Shown here in pieces: positions 26,214-34,776 of a stretch of 64,000 nt of DNA. Origin of the DNA: Pelosinus sp. UFO1 (lineage in GTDB: Bacteria; Bacillota; Negativicutes; DSM-13327); the NCBI RefSeq assembly GCF_000725345.1, contig NZ_CP008852.1:5035001-5099000 (forward strand), in the 5' to 3' direction. The position numbers were made by a program, and so were the translations under genes. Position 1 is the first letter of the stretch; every line of letters begins with the position of its first letter. The notes under the pieces are model-generated. The model saw only the letters and a list, made by a program, of their open reading frames with translations. It had not been told where the DNA came from and searched no databases.

Positions 26214-26489
26214 TTGAAACCATTGGAAAAAGCAGCTATTTTTCTTGTTATAGTAGGTCTAGAACGGGGAAGAAACATTATTGAATTAATGGACAATGGG
26301 GAAATACATGCGATTGTTCCTGAAATTCGTAAGCTGACGGAGCTTTCTGCACAAGTTCAAGAAACTGTATGGACCGAGTTTGAGCAATTAGGTTATGATG
26401 ACAAGATGAAACCATCAGAAGTTTTATATCTGATTCGATTATTGTTTAACGGTAGTAAAATAAGTAACACCGTTAAAATAAAATCATAG
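26214..26489 (+). CDS. Stand-alone FliG N-terminal-like domain protein
   Basis: TTG 26214 follows AAGGAGGTAAAATATA. The 91-residue product KAAIFLVIVGLERGRNIIE...IRKLTELSAQVQETVWTEF matches the pattern of the FliG N-terminal domain (kAAxxLxxxG, ExxxIxxxI, VxxEF), which contacts FliF in flagellar motors. No middle or C-terminal FliG domain follows, and no flagellar gene is near. It may be a domain reused for protein contacts, perhaps with the TPR protein upstream. Similarity is by eye only. Confidence 0.6.
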   Translation: MKPLEKAAIFLVIVGLERGRNIIELMDNGEIHAIVPEIRKLTELSAQVQETVWTEFEQLGYDDKMKPSEVLYLIRLLFNGSKISNTVKIKS

Positions 26490-26527
26490 AAAAGTGGATG
26501 CAATTATTATATAAAAGGAGAATCATT

Positions 26528-26998
26528 ATGCCGCAAAAACAACTTTCTAATGAAGAGATTATTACATTTATTTCAGAGGAGAGGGTAGGCCACCTAGCAA
26601 CCTATGATTTGGGGAATACGCCTTATATTACGCCTCTTAATTATATATATTATCAAGGTAAAATTTATTTTCATTGTGCAAATGAAGGTCGTAAATTAGA
26701 TAATATCGCTGCCAATCATCAAGTGTGCTTTGAGGTCAGTCGCGTCAATAAATCTGTATTTGGCTCGGTAGCTTGTCAATGTTCTACCCGCTATACTTCT
26801 GTGTTGGTATTTGGTAAAGCCTATACAATAGAAGATATAGCCGCAAAAACAGACCTTCTGAATATCTTTACTGAGCAGTTTGCTGAAGGGCGTTCTTATC
26901 CTCACATTTCTGCTGAGGCCGCTTCACGTGTTACTGTTGTTGAGATAGCTGTTGACTCTATGCAAGGTAAAGCCAATGTAGATCCTGGAGAACTATAG
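26528..26998 (+). CDS. Pyridoxamine 5'-phosphate oxidase-like flavin protein (NimA-type)
   Basis: ATG 26528 follows AAAAGGAGAATCATT; the in-frame ATG at 26498 has no such site. The 156-residue protein has the split-barrel pattern: RVGHLATYDLGNTPYITPLNYIYYQGKIYFHCANEGRK region, then KLDNIAANHQVCFEVSR and YTSVLVFGKA. Members bind FMN or F420/heme and act as small reductases; members named NimA reduce nitroimidazoles. The substrate cannot be told from sequence. A terminator and structured repeat copy B follow. Confidence 0.83.
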   Translation: MPQKQLSNEEIITFISEERVGHLATYDLGNTPYITPLNYIYYQGKIYFHCANEGRKLDNIAANHQVCFEVSRVNKSVFGSVACQCSTRYTSVLVFGKAYTIEDIAAKTDLLNIFTEQFAEGRSYPHISAEAASRVTVVEIAVDSMQGKANVDPGEL

Positions 26999-27102
26999 GT
27001 CTTTATTGAAAATTTATCTAAAAATAAAGTTTAAAGACTTGAAAAGTTTATCAATTCTACATACATATAGGTATGTTGGTTGGATTTCAAGTTATTTATA
27101 TA

Positions 27103-27140
27103 GGAACTGTTTAAGAATACTTTTCTTAAGCAGTTCTTTG
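27103..27140 (+). terminator. Intrinsic terminator after the flavin protein gene
   Basis: GAACTG-TTTAAGAA pairs with TTCTTAA-GCAGTTC with one mismatch and is followed by TTTG. Structured repeat copy B begins within 5 nt. Confidence 0.75.
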
Positions 27141-27143
27141 TTA

Positions 27144-27240
27144 CGGAATCAAAAAGTATAATACTTTCTGATTCCAAGTAAGAACGACTAAGGCTTCTAC
27201 CTGCGTCCGTGAACTTGGCACAAGCCAAGTCTTTTCTTAT
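27144..27240 (+). repeat. Structured ~97-nt dispersed repeat, copy B
   Basis: Same layout as copy A. Hairpin 1 lacks the bulged T, hairpin 2 has one pair broken (GCCT to ACCT) and hairpin 3 has lost its outermost G-C. It is the most diverged of the four full copies. Beyond it, 27241-27456 holds no gene I can support. Confidence 0.9.
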
Positions 27241-27456
27241 TTTGCTTAACATTAAAATCTTCTTTGAGGGAAATACTATAAAGATATGGGGGTGAAATTG
27301 ATAAAACAGAGAAAGCAGGATTTCTTTATAACATGTGTAGTCGTAACAAAAAGTTTATAAATCTATACCTTATGGTGGAAGTATTTAATTTAAAAATAAA
27401 GTATGATAAATCTATCGTTAGGATATAAATAAGTAGTTGAAAAGGAGGTATGAATA

Positions 27457-27564
27457 TTGCTAATTCATATTCAATGCGGGAAGATAGTAAATATTGATAG
27501 TTATGGTAACGGAGTATGTTCTGGATGTGGTAAAAAAGTAAATATAAGAGTATCAAAAAAGTAA
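27457..27564 (+). CDS. 35-residue zinc-ribbon-like small protein
   Basis: TTG 27457 is preceded by AAAAGGAGGT with an 8-nt gap, a strong site. The short product begins MLIHIQCGKIVNID, has CSGCGKKVN in the middle and ends VSKK. Cys7 plus the CxxC pair look like half of a zinc ribbon; a basic tail suggests nucleic acid or ribosome contact. A terminator begins 3 nt after the stop, so this is an independent short transcript. I do not recognise the family. Confidence 0.55.
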   Translation: MLIHIQCGKIVNIDSYGNGVCSGCGKKVNIRVSKK

Positions 27565-27566
27565 AC

Positions 27567-27598
27567 AAGACGTCGCCAAAAGGTTGGCGGCCTTTTTA
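27567..27598 (+). terminator. Intrinsic terminator after the 35-residue ORF
   Basis: GTCGCCAA pairs with TTGGCGGC (one G-U) around AAGG and is followed by CTTTTT. The rest of the gap to dapA (27599-27864) is AT-rich. It contains only a weak hairpin GGAAA-N7-TTTCC with a T-run near 27770-27795. Confidence 0.85.
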
Positions 27599-27864
27599 AA
27601 TTTATGCTATTTTCATAACTATAAAAATATTAATTAGCAAATAGTTCATAGAATGATGGTTGTACGATTCCAGTAGAAGGGTATATAATAAAATTAATTG
27701 TTTGATTATAAATGGCTGAAACTAAAGTATCAAGTTTGAATAGGATCCTTTTTAGAAAAGAGCATGGAGGAAACTCACAATTTCCTTTTTTATAAATTAT
27801 AAGCTAAAAATTATAATATTAATGATTTTTTGATTTATAAATAGAAATGAAAGGCGGCTAATCA

Positions 27865-28743
27865 ATGAAAAAACCTTTATTTATCGGGTCTGCTGTAGCT
27901 ATTGTAACTCCCTTTACTGAAAATGGTGTGGATTATGAAACATTAGAAAAATTAATTGAGTTTCAAATTGCAGGTGGATCAGACGCTATTGTAGTCTGTG
28001 GTACCACAGGAGAAGCTTCTACTATGCCAGATGATGAACATATTGCCGTTATCAAGTTTGCAGTAGAAAAAATCAATAAACGTGTACCGGTTATTGCTGG
28101 TACTGGCAGTAATGATACCCGTCATGCAATCGAATTATCCAAAGCAGCCCAAGATGTAGGTGCTGATGCAATCTTATCAGTCACTCCCTATTATAATAAA
28201 GCGACACAAAAAGGTTTATATGAACATTTTAAATTGATTGCGAATAATATTAAGATTCCAATCATTCTGTATAACGTGCCAAGTAGAACCAATCTGAACT
28301 TAAATCCTGAGACGATAAAAGCATTATCGGAAATTGATAATATTGTTGCCCTTAAGGAATGCAACCTTGGACAAGTTGGTGATGTAGTAAATCTATGTGG
28401 CGAAGAGTTTGCAGTGTATTCTGGTGATGATAATACAGTATTACCTCTTTTGTCACTGGGCGGGAAAGGTGTAATTTCCACAATGGCAAATATTATTCCA
28501 AGAGATACCCATGACATGGTTGCGAAATTTTTCCAGGGTGATGTGAATGGTGCTATCAAGATGCAGCTTCAGACACTAAATCTCATAAAAGCATTATTTA
28601 GCGAAGTAAATCCTATTCCAATTAAAGCAGCGGTAAACCTATTAGGTTTTAAAACTGGTTTATGCCGTATGCCTTTAACGGAACTTAGTGAAGATAATCT
28701 TGAGATTCTTCGCGCTGAAATGAAAGCTTATGGGTTAATCTGA
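27865..28743 (+). CDS. dapA: 4-hydroxy-tetrahydrodipicolinate synthase
   Basis: The 292-residue TIM-barrel lyase has all expected active-site residues: Schiff-base Lys164 in NIVALKEC, Thr47 in CGTTGEAST, Tyr136 in ILYNVPSRTN, and Arg141. It condenses pyruvate with aspartate semialdehyde, the first committed step to diaminopimelate and lysine. AAAGGCGG precedes ATG 27865. It is a lone gene, away from other lysine genes, and repeat copy C starts 17 nt after its stop. No lysine riboswitch is visible upstream. Confidence 0.95.
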   Translation: MKKPLFIGSAVAIVTPFTENGVDYETLEKLIEFQIAGGSDAIVVCGTTGEASTMPDDEHIAVIKFAVEKINKRVPVIAGTGSNDTRHAIELSKAAQDVGADAILSVTPYYNKATQKGLYEHFKLIANNIKIPIILYNVPSRTNLNLNPETIKALSEIDNIVALKECNLGQVGDVVNLCGEEFAVYSGDDNTVLPLLSLGGKGVISTMANIIPRDTHDMVAKFFQGDVNGAIKMQLQTLNLIKALFSEVNPIPIKAAVNLLGFKTGLCRMPLTELSEDNLEILRAEMKAYGLI

Positions 28744-28760
28744 TTCCGTTTTATCTTTTT

Positions 28761-28858
28761 CGGAATCAGAAAGTATAACACTTTCTTGATTCCAAGTAAG
28801 AACGACTAAGGCTTCTGCCTGCGTCCGAGGACTTGGCACAAGCCAAGTCTTTTCTTAT
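28761..28858 (+). repeat. Structured ~97-nt dispersed repeat, copy C
   Basis: Nearly identical to copy D. Hairpin 1: GGAATCA-GAAAGT pairs with ACTTTC-T-TGATTCC with one bulged T. Hairpin 2: AGGC-TTCT-GCCT. Hairpin 3: GACTTGGC-ACAA-GCCAAGTC then TTTTCTTAT. It directly follows dapA, where it may serve as the first terminator. Confidence 0.93.
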
Positions 28859-28885
28859 AAGGTTACTATTTTAAAATTCATAAAG

Positions 28886-28926
28886 AAATCCTGCAAGGTG
28901 ATTAATAACCTTGCAGGATTTTATTT
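28886..28926 (+). terminator. Intrinsic terminator between dapA and the HD-GYP gene
   Basis: AAATCCTGCAAGGT (28886-28899) pairs with ACCTTGCAGGATTT (28908-28921), then TTATTTT. The remaining 28927-29109 gap shows no clear promoter or other element. Confidence 0.9.
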
Positions 28927-29109
28927 TACGTGATAGTAGGCAATTATTTGGTTTATTAGTGGTGTTCCCTTGGATTATTATAGCCATAACAGCCAGACGA
29001 CAATACAGGCACAAATTACGTTCTTGATTTTTTAAGTATTTTGGCTAATGTTTCGATATACATAGTAAGAATTAGTGGTTAACACGTTGATCCTAGGAGG
29101 GAACTTTTT

Positions 29110-30246
29110 ATGCGCAGTATAACTTTAGATGAAATAGAGCCGGGCATGTATTTATCGAAGCCACTCATTACCGCTGATGGTACGGTTTTGCTTCATGAGG
29201 GCATAGTAATGAAGGAAAGGTACATTGAGTATCTTCGCAATAAAGGTTTTACAACGCTGTTTGTTGGAGATCTAGAAATCGAAGAAAAGGCTAAAGTTGA
29301 AGAAGACTTTTATAGTCCACAAAAAAAGCAAGAGGCCTTAGGCGCTGCACGGGAAGTAATTAATAACTTTAATGTTGGTAAAGGACTAAAACTAGATAAC
29401 GTGAAAAATCTTGTTAGTGAATGGATTCATCATCTGGGACAGAAGCCAGAAAGTATGGTTAACCTTCTAGACATACGACGTAAGGAAGGGTATATGTTTT
29501 CTCATGCCATCAATACTTGCATTTTGTCAATTATGACTGGTATTGCTATGGGATATGATGCTAAGCAGTTAGATGAATTGGGATTGGCAGCGATACTTCA
29601 CGATGTCGGTAAAATTAAATTTTCACAGAACGTAGCACAGCAATTTCCTAACTACTTAACGAAGAAGGAAAAGGACGAGTATAGGCGGCATCCATTTTAC
29701 TCCTTAGAAATCTTACGTGAAAATTACTCCTTATCAGTTAATGTTCTTAATGCCTGTTTTCAGCATCATGAGCGCTGGAATGGTAGTGGTTATCCTATGG
29801 GCCTTAAGGGAAATGATATCTGTGAATATGCCCAGATTATTAGTGTCGCCGATGTCTACGAGCGTTTGATTGTAGGAATGCCTCATCGCTTGCCTACACC
29901 TGTATATTATGCAGTTGCCATTTTAAACAAAGCGGCAGGGGAATACTTTAACCCGGCTATTATTGAAAAATTTAACCAGAACGTTGCGATCTACCCTATT
30001 GGAAAAACAGTGAGACTTAGTAACCAGCAAAGTGGTGTGATTCTTGGTGTTGATATAAAAAACAAAACTACCCCCATAGTTCGTATTACTTCTAGCCAAG
30101 ATAAAAATGATATCGATCAGGTTGTGGCCCTTGATTTGATGAAGACTCCTGGACTCTTTATCGTAGATTTTGAAGAAGTATCTAGTTATTCACAAACATA
30201 TGCTGACCGTGCCTATATTTCTCATATAAAAGAGCAGGAGGTATAA
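29110..30246 (+). CDS. HD-GYP domain cyclic-di-GMP phosphodiesterase
   Basis: The 378-residue protein starts with a DUF3391-like segment (SITLDEIEPGMYLSKPLI). The HD-GYP domain follows: LHDVGKIKF with His164-Asp165, HH at 219-220 and GSGYP at 225-229. A small C-terminal beta-domain is last. HD-GYP proteins hydrolyse c-di-GMP to GMP and regulate motility or biofilm. There is no membrane segment. CTAGGAGGG precedes the start. Confidence 0.92.
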   Translation: MRSITLDEIEPGMYLSKPLITADGTVLLHEGIVMKERYIEYLRNKGFTTLFVGDLEIEEKAKVEEDFYSPQKKQEALGAAREVINNFNVGKGLKLDNVKNLVSEWIHHLGQKPESMVNLLDIRRKEGYMFSHAINTCILSIMTGIAMGYDAKQLDELGLAAILHDVGKIKFSQNVAQQFPNYLTKKEKDEYRRHPFYSLEILRENYSLSVNVLNACFQHHERWNGSGYPMGLKGNDICEYAQIISVADVYERLIVGMPHRLPTPVYYAVAILNKAAGEYFNPAIIEKFNQNVAIYPIGKTVRLSNQQSGVILGVDIKNKTTPIVRITSSQDKNDIDQVVALDLMKTPGLFIVDFEEVSSYSQTYADRAYISHIKEQEV

Positions 30247-30364
30247 TAGGAAGGATAATGTATATTACTTCTAGAAGATTTTCCTACTATTTTTGTTCTG
30301 ATATGAAAAAGAACTGTAAATATTGGGAAAACTATAGAGTAAGAAAAGGTATGCGAGGGTAACC

Positions 30365-30724
30365 ATGTATTGTGATTCTTGTGGTAAAAAACTTTCTTAT
30401 AATGCAAGATATTGCCGCCATTGCGGTGGGAGGCTAAAAGATCCCTTAGACGATACCCAGCCTTTGCCGATCATCAATGAAACAAAGTTTTTTGCTGTTA
30501 AACCAAAAAGGGAGAGCTTTGAGCCATGGTATAAAGCAATTGTACCGAAGAAACCTATTGCAGATCGGTCTAAAATATGGCAAATCCTATATGATTTATT
30601 TTATATAGTAGTATGTATAGCTTTGCTATATGTTTTTGCTACATTTTCATCGATTAAGGAGTATCAGATCTTAACGGGATTGTGGAGTGGCTTATTGGTT
30701 ATTTATCTTTGGTGGAAACGTTGA
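30365..30724 (+). CDS. Zinc-ribbon membrane protein of unknown function
   Basis: The 119-residue protein opens with a zinc ribbon: CDSCGKKLSYNARYCRHCGG (Cys3, Cys6, and a second CxxC). A linker with KPKRESFEPWYKAIVPKKP follows, then one or two membrane helices (residues ~78-115). The ribbon would face the cytoplasm. It follows the HD-GYP gene by 118 nt and may be cotranscribed. A strong terminator lies downstream. Function unknown. Confidence 0.75.
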   Translation: MYCDSCGKKLSYNARYCRHCGGRLKDPLDDTQPLPIINETKFFAVKPKRESFEPWYKAIVPKKPIADRSKIWQILYDLFYIVVCIALLYVFATFSSIKEYQILTGLWSGLLVIYLWWKR

Positions 30725-30809
30725 TCCGTCGATAACGGCAAATATGAAGGCTTGTAAGTTAAGTAAAATAAGGCTTAGAACGTTATTAAAAACGAATAGT
30801 CCCCAAAAA

Positions 30810-30848
30810 GCTCAACTGGTAGAATCAACTACCAGTTGAGTTTTTTTG
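30810..30848 (+). terminator. Intrinsic terminator after the zinc-ribbon membrane protein gene
   Basis: CTCAACTGGTAG pairs perfectly with CTACCAGTTGAG around AATCAA and is followed by seven T. Confidence 0.95.
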
Positions 30849-31115
30849 TATCCCATATTTCACAACAATATAAGGTTTAGTAGTAGTAAATATTGTATCA
30901 ACATAAAAGCAATACACTACATTCCACTTATTGGACAAACGCATAAAAAAAGGATACACATTACAAGGTATGAGATACACGTTACTGTACCTTCTTAGGT
31001 TACCAACTTTTAAAGCTGAAAAGTGACCTTTCGCATAACACGCAAATATTGATATTGCTGGAAGTAGAGGAATGGAAGCCTTTTTATAGTAAAATAGCAA
31101 ACTGCTATGAAAATA

Positions 31116-31133
31116 TTGGCATGGGACTTGCAA
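31116..31133 (+). promoter_or_regulatory. Sigma-54 promoter upstream of the SLH porin gene
   Basis: TTGGCATGGGACTTGCAA: GG (31118-31119) and GC (31130-31131) are separated by exactly 10 nt, as in the -24/-12 consensus. Predicted start is near 31143, leaving a ~210-nt leader with a CTCAGGT/ACCTGAG hairpin. Upstream, GATACAC-(A/G)TTAC occurs twice (around 30952 and 30974) and may be the activator site. Confidence 0.75.
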
Positions 31134-31355
31134 AGTATAGGAGTAAGAATACTTTAGATCTTCTATTACATAATACGGCTCAGGTGAGGGGGGTGCCAGA
31201 TATTAGGTACCTGAGTACAGTATATGGCGTAATAGTAGATATGGGCTTGTTGGTTAGGGAATATGTAAGGAAATGTAGACACTTAGATAGGTCCCTCTCA
31301 AATTAGGCTCAGTAGTACAAGAAAAAACGAAAAAACCTAAGGAGAGATTTTAATT

Positions 31356-32705
31356 ATGAAAAAAAAGTTAATTGCAACTCTGGCAGCTTCTATGGTGTTA
31401 GGTATAGCCGGAACTTCCTTTGCAGCAGTAGTAAATCCTTTCTCTGATGTCCCTGCGAAACACTGGTCCTACGGCGCTGTTACCAAATTGGCTAACGACG
31501 GTATTCTTGAAGGATATGGTGATAGTACATTCCGTGGTGATACAACCATTAGTCGTTATGAGATGGCAATCATTGTAGCAAAAGCAATGTCAAAGGTGGA
31601 TAAAGCTGACGCAAGCAATAAGGCCCTTATTGAAAAATTATCCCAGGAATACGCTAGTGAACTTACCAAACTGGATGTTCGTATGACTACAGTAGAAAAT
31701 AAGGTGGATAATGTAAAATGGAGCGGTTTTATCCGCGGTAAATATGATAGTGATACCAGTGACGGACATAATATTAACGGGGGTAACAAACATTACTTCA
31801 TGGCCATTGAAGGAGCTGGTAAGATAAACGATAAATGGGAAGGGCATTGGGCAAGTGAGACAAGACACGATTACACTAGTAGTGGATGGAGTAATTTAGG
31901 TACTAAACAAGATAATACGAATGATGGTGATGGTACTTGGTTCAGAATTTGGGCTACAGGTTCAGTTGGCGATGTCGGTGTAACTGCCGGTAGAAAATGG
32001 TTTGGATTTACGGACAATGCAGTGTGGGGCCATGAAGCTACAGGTTTATGGTTAGATATTCCCACAGGAAAATTAAAAACAACTGTATTTGCGGCTAAGC
32101 CTACTCAAGGTAATGGAGCTATTAGTCTTGTTGATGCTACGAATACAAATATTTATGGCGTTAACTTTAATACCGACATTTCAAAGAAGCTAAATATTAA
32201 CTTGCTAGTTGGTGGCAATCAAAAAAATGAGCGGACAATTACTACAGCAGGTCATTACGAAGATGTAAACGGTCTGCCAAGCTGGGTTGCTCCAACTACT
32301 TCCGTGAAAAAACAGCAAATGAGCAGCTGGGGTGGAGTCACTCTTACCAGCAAATTGACTCAGGATTTGAAATTGACAGGTACTTATGCGAAAACCAATG
32401 CAGATGATTTTAACAATACACAGCATGTTAGATTAGATTACAAGGCTTGTGATCTTAATAATCCAGGTTCCTATGGATTATATGCTAGATACTTCAAATT
32501 TGGCTTAAATGGAGATCCTTCCCACGATGACGAGTGGGATTCATTGCGACAAGATTCTAAAGGTTGGGTGTTAGGTGTTGATTATGCAATTGCCAAAAAT
32601 GTGCAATGGACAACTCTTTACTCCGATCAAAAGGTAGGAATATCTAACTCAGCGTCGGAATACAACAGAAAGCTAATTCGTACTCAGTTTGACTTGCACT
32701 TCTAA
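31356..32705 (+). CDS. Outer-membrane porin with N-terminal SLH domain (OmpM type)
   Basis: The 449-residue protein has a signal peptide (KKKLIATLAASMVLGIAGTSFA). An SLH domain follows at ~27-75 (NPFSDVPAKHWSYGAVTKLA, then GYGDSTFRGDTTISRYEMA), then a short coiled coil to ~118. The rest is a beta-barrel rich in aromatic strands, ending in the aromatic-terminated LIRTQFDLHF. In Negativicutes, OmpM-type proteins bind polyaminated peptidoglycan through SLH and form outer-membrane pores. CTAAGGAGAG precedes ATG. A sigma-54 promoter upstream and the adjacent phospho-beta-glucosidase suggest sugar uptake. Confidence 0.92.
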   Translation: MKKKLIATLAASMVLGIAGTSFAAVVNPFSDVPAKHWSYGAVTKLANDGILEGYGDSTFRGDTTISRYEMAIIVAKAMSKVDKADASNKALIEKLSQEYASELTKLDVRMTTVENKVDNVKWSGFIRGKYDSDTSDGHNINGGNKHYFMAIEGAGKINDKWEGHWASETRHDYTSSGWSNLGTKQDNTNDGDGTWFRIWATGSVGDVGVTAGRKWFGFTDNAVWGHEATGLWLDIPTGKLKTTVFAAKPTQGNGAISLVDATNTNIYGVNFNTDISKKLNINLLVGGNQKNERTITTAGHYEDVNGLPSWVAPTTSVKKQQMSSWGGVTLTSKLTQDLKLTGTYAKTNADDFNNTQHVRLDYKACDLNNPGSYGLYARYFKFGLNGDPSHDDEWDSLRQDSKGWVLGVDYAIAKNVQWTTLYSDQKVGISNSASEYNRKLIRTQFDLHF

Positions 32706-32714
32706 TCAAATAAT

Positions 32715-32752
32715 TGAAAAAGACCGCTAACAATTTGTTATCGGTCTTTTTC
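32715..32752 (+). terminator. Intrinsic terminator after the SLH porin gene
   Basis: GAAAAAGACCG and CGGTCTTTTTC form the outer stem with an inner TAACAA/TTGTTA extension. The right arm is T-rich. Confidence 0.88.
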
Positions 32753-32762
32753 AGACTTCTGA

Positions 32763-34232
<1,470 letters not shown>

Positions 34233-34274
34233 GCGGAAAGCTGAGCATCCACCCCATTTAGATAGAACAATCTT

Positions 34275-34306
34275 GGGGACTGCCTATTTAGGGCAGTCCT
34301 TTTTGA
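34275..34306 (+). terminator. Intrinsic terminator after the 6-phospho-beta-glucosidase gene
   Basis: GGACTGCC pairs with GGCAGTCC around a TATTTAG loop, followed by TTTTT. Confidence 0.92.
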
Positions 34307-34341
34307 TGGTATCAGAATTTATAAGTTTCTAGTTAAAAAGA

Positions 34342-34466
34342 TTGAACCACAAAGACACAATGCCGCTATCGCGGCACACAAAGAAGATGGGAATGAAATG
34401 GATAGAACCTCTTTGTGACCTTTGTGTCTTTGTGGTTCAAAAAGGACGCGTAGCGTTTTTCTTATT
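34342..34466 (+). repeat. Palindromic dispersed repeat, three-way-junction copy
   Basis: The outer arms are a perfect 19-bp inverted repeat: TTGAACCACAAAGACACAA (34342-34360) and its complement (34422-34440). Inside are the hairpin TGCCGC-TATC-GCGGCA and a second hairpin CACAAAGA/TCTTTGTG. The tail AAAAAGGACGCGTAGCG plus T-run matches the copy after dinB. Arm sequences differ from that copy, but pairing is kept. Confidence 0.85.
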
Positions 34467-34716
34467 TTTAGCATTACTTTGGGAAAAAAATACACTTGTA
34501 TTTAGAAAATGATGTATATATGGCAAAAAATAATACAGATCCCAGGAGATAGAATACACATTCTAGTACAAGGATACGCAAGCTTTATCACTTACCTATC
34601 TATGCCAGTCTGCAGTGGTAAGAAGCCTATAAATAGAGCCTTCAGAGCAGAGTCCTATAAGAGAAGTCCGAACTGTAAAGTGACCCCTAAATGGCATGAA
34701 AAGCTCTTGTTACGTA

Positions 34717-34734
34717 TTGGCATGCATCTTGCAA
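34717..34734 (+). promoter_or_regulatory. Sigma-54 promoter of the first PTS operon
   Basis: TTGGCATGCATCTTGCAA: GG (34719-34720) and GC (34731-34732) are 10 nt apart. Predicted start near 34744 gives a ~33-nt leader before EIIC. Upstream at ~34553-34580 the sequence ATACACATT is shared with the porin promoter region, and a CTTACC/GGTAAG inverted repeat lies near 34590-34622. Confidence 0.8.
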
Positions 34735-34776
34735 TATCTAGTAGCAGGTAAGTAAAAGAAAAAGGAGTGTTGCTTT

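Noticed and set aside
27331-27426. 31-codon open frame starting at ATG 27331
   Set aside because: Weak ribosome binding site, AT-rich low-complexity composition, no motif.
31049-31306. 85-residue open frame upstream of the SLH porin
   Set aside because: It overlaps the sigma-54 promoter and leader, has no ribosome binding site and no recognisable pattern.
34509-34751. 80-residue open frame upstream of PTS set 1
   Set aside because: It spans the sigma-54 promoter region, lacks a ribosome binding site and shows no domain.
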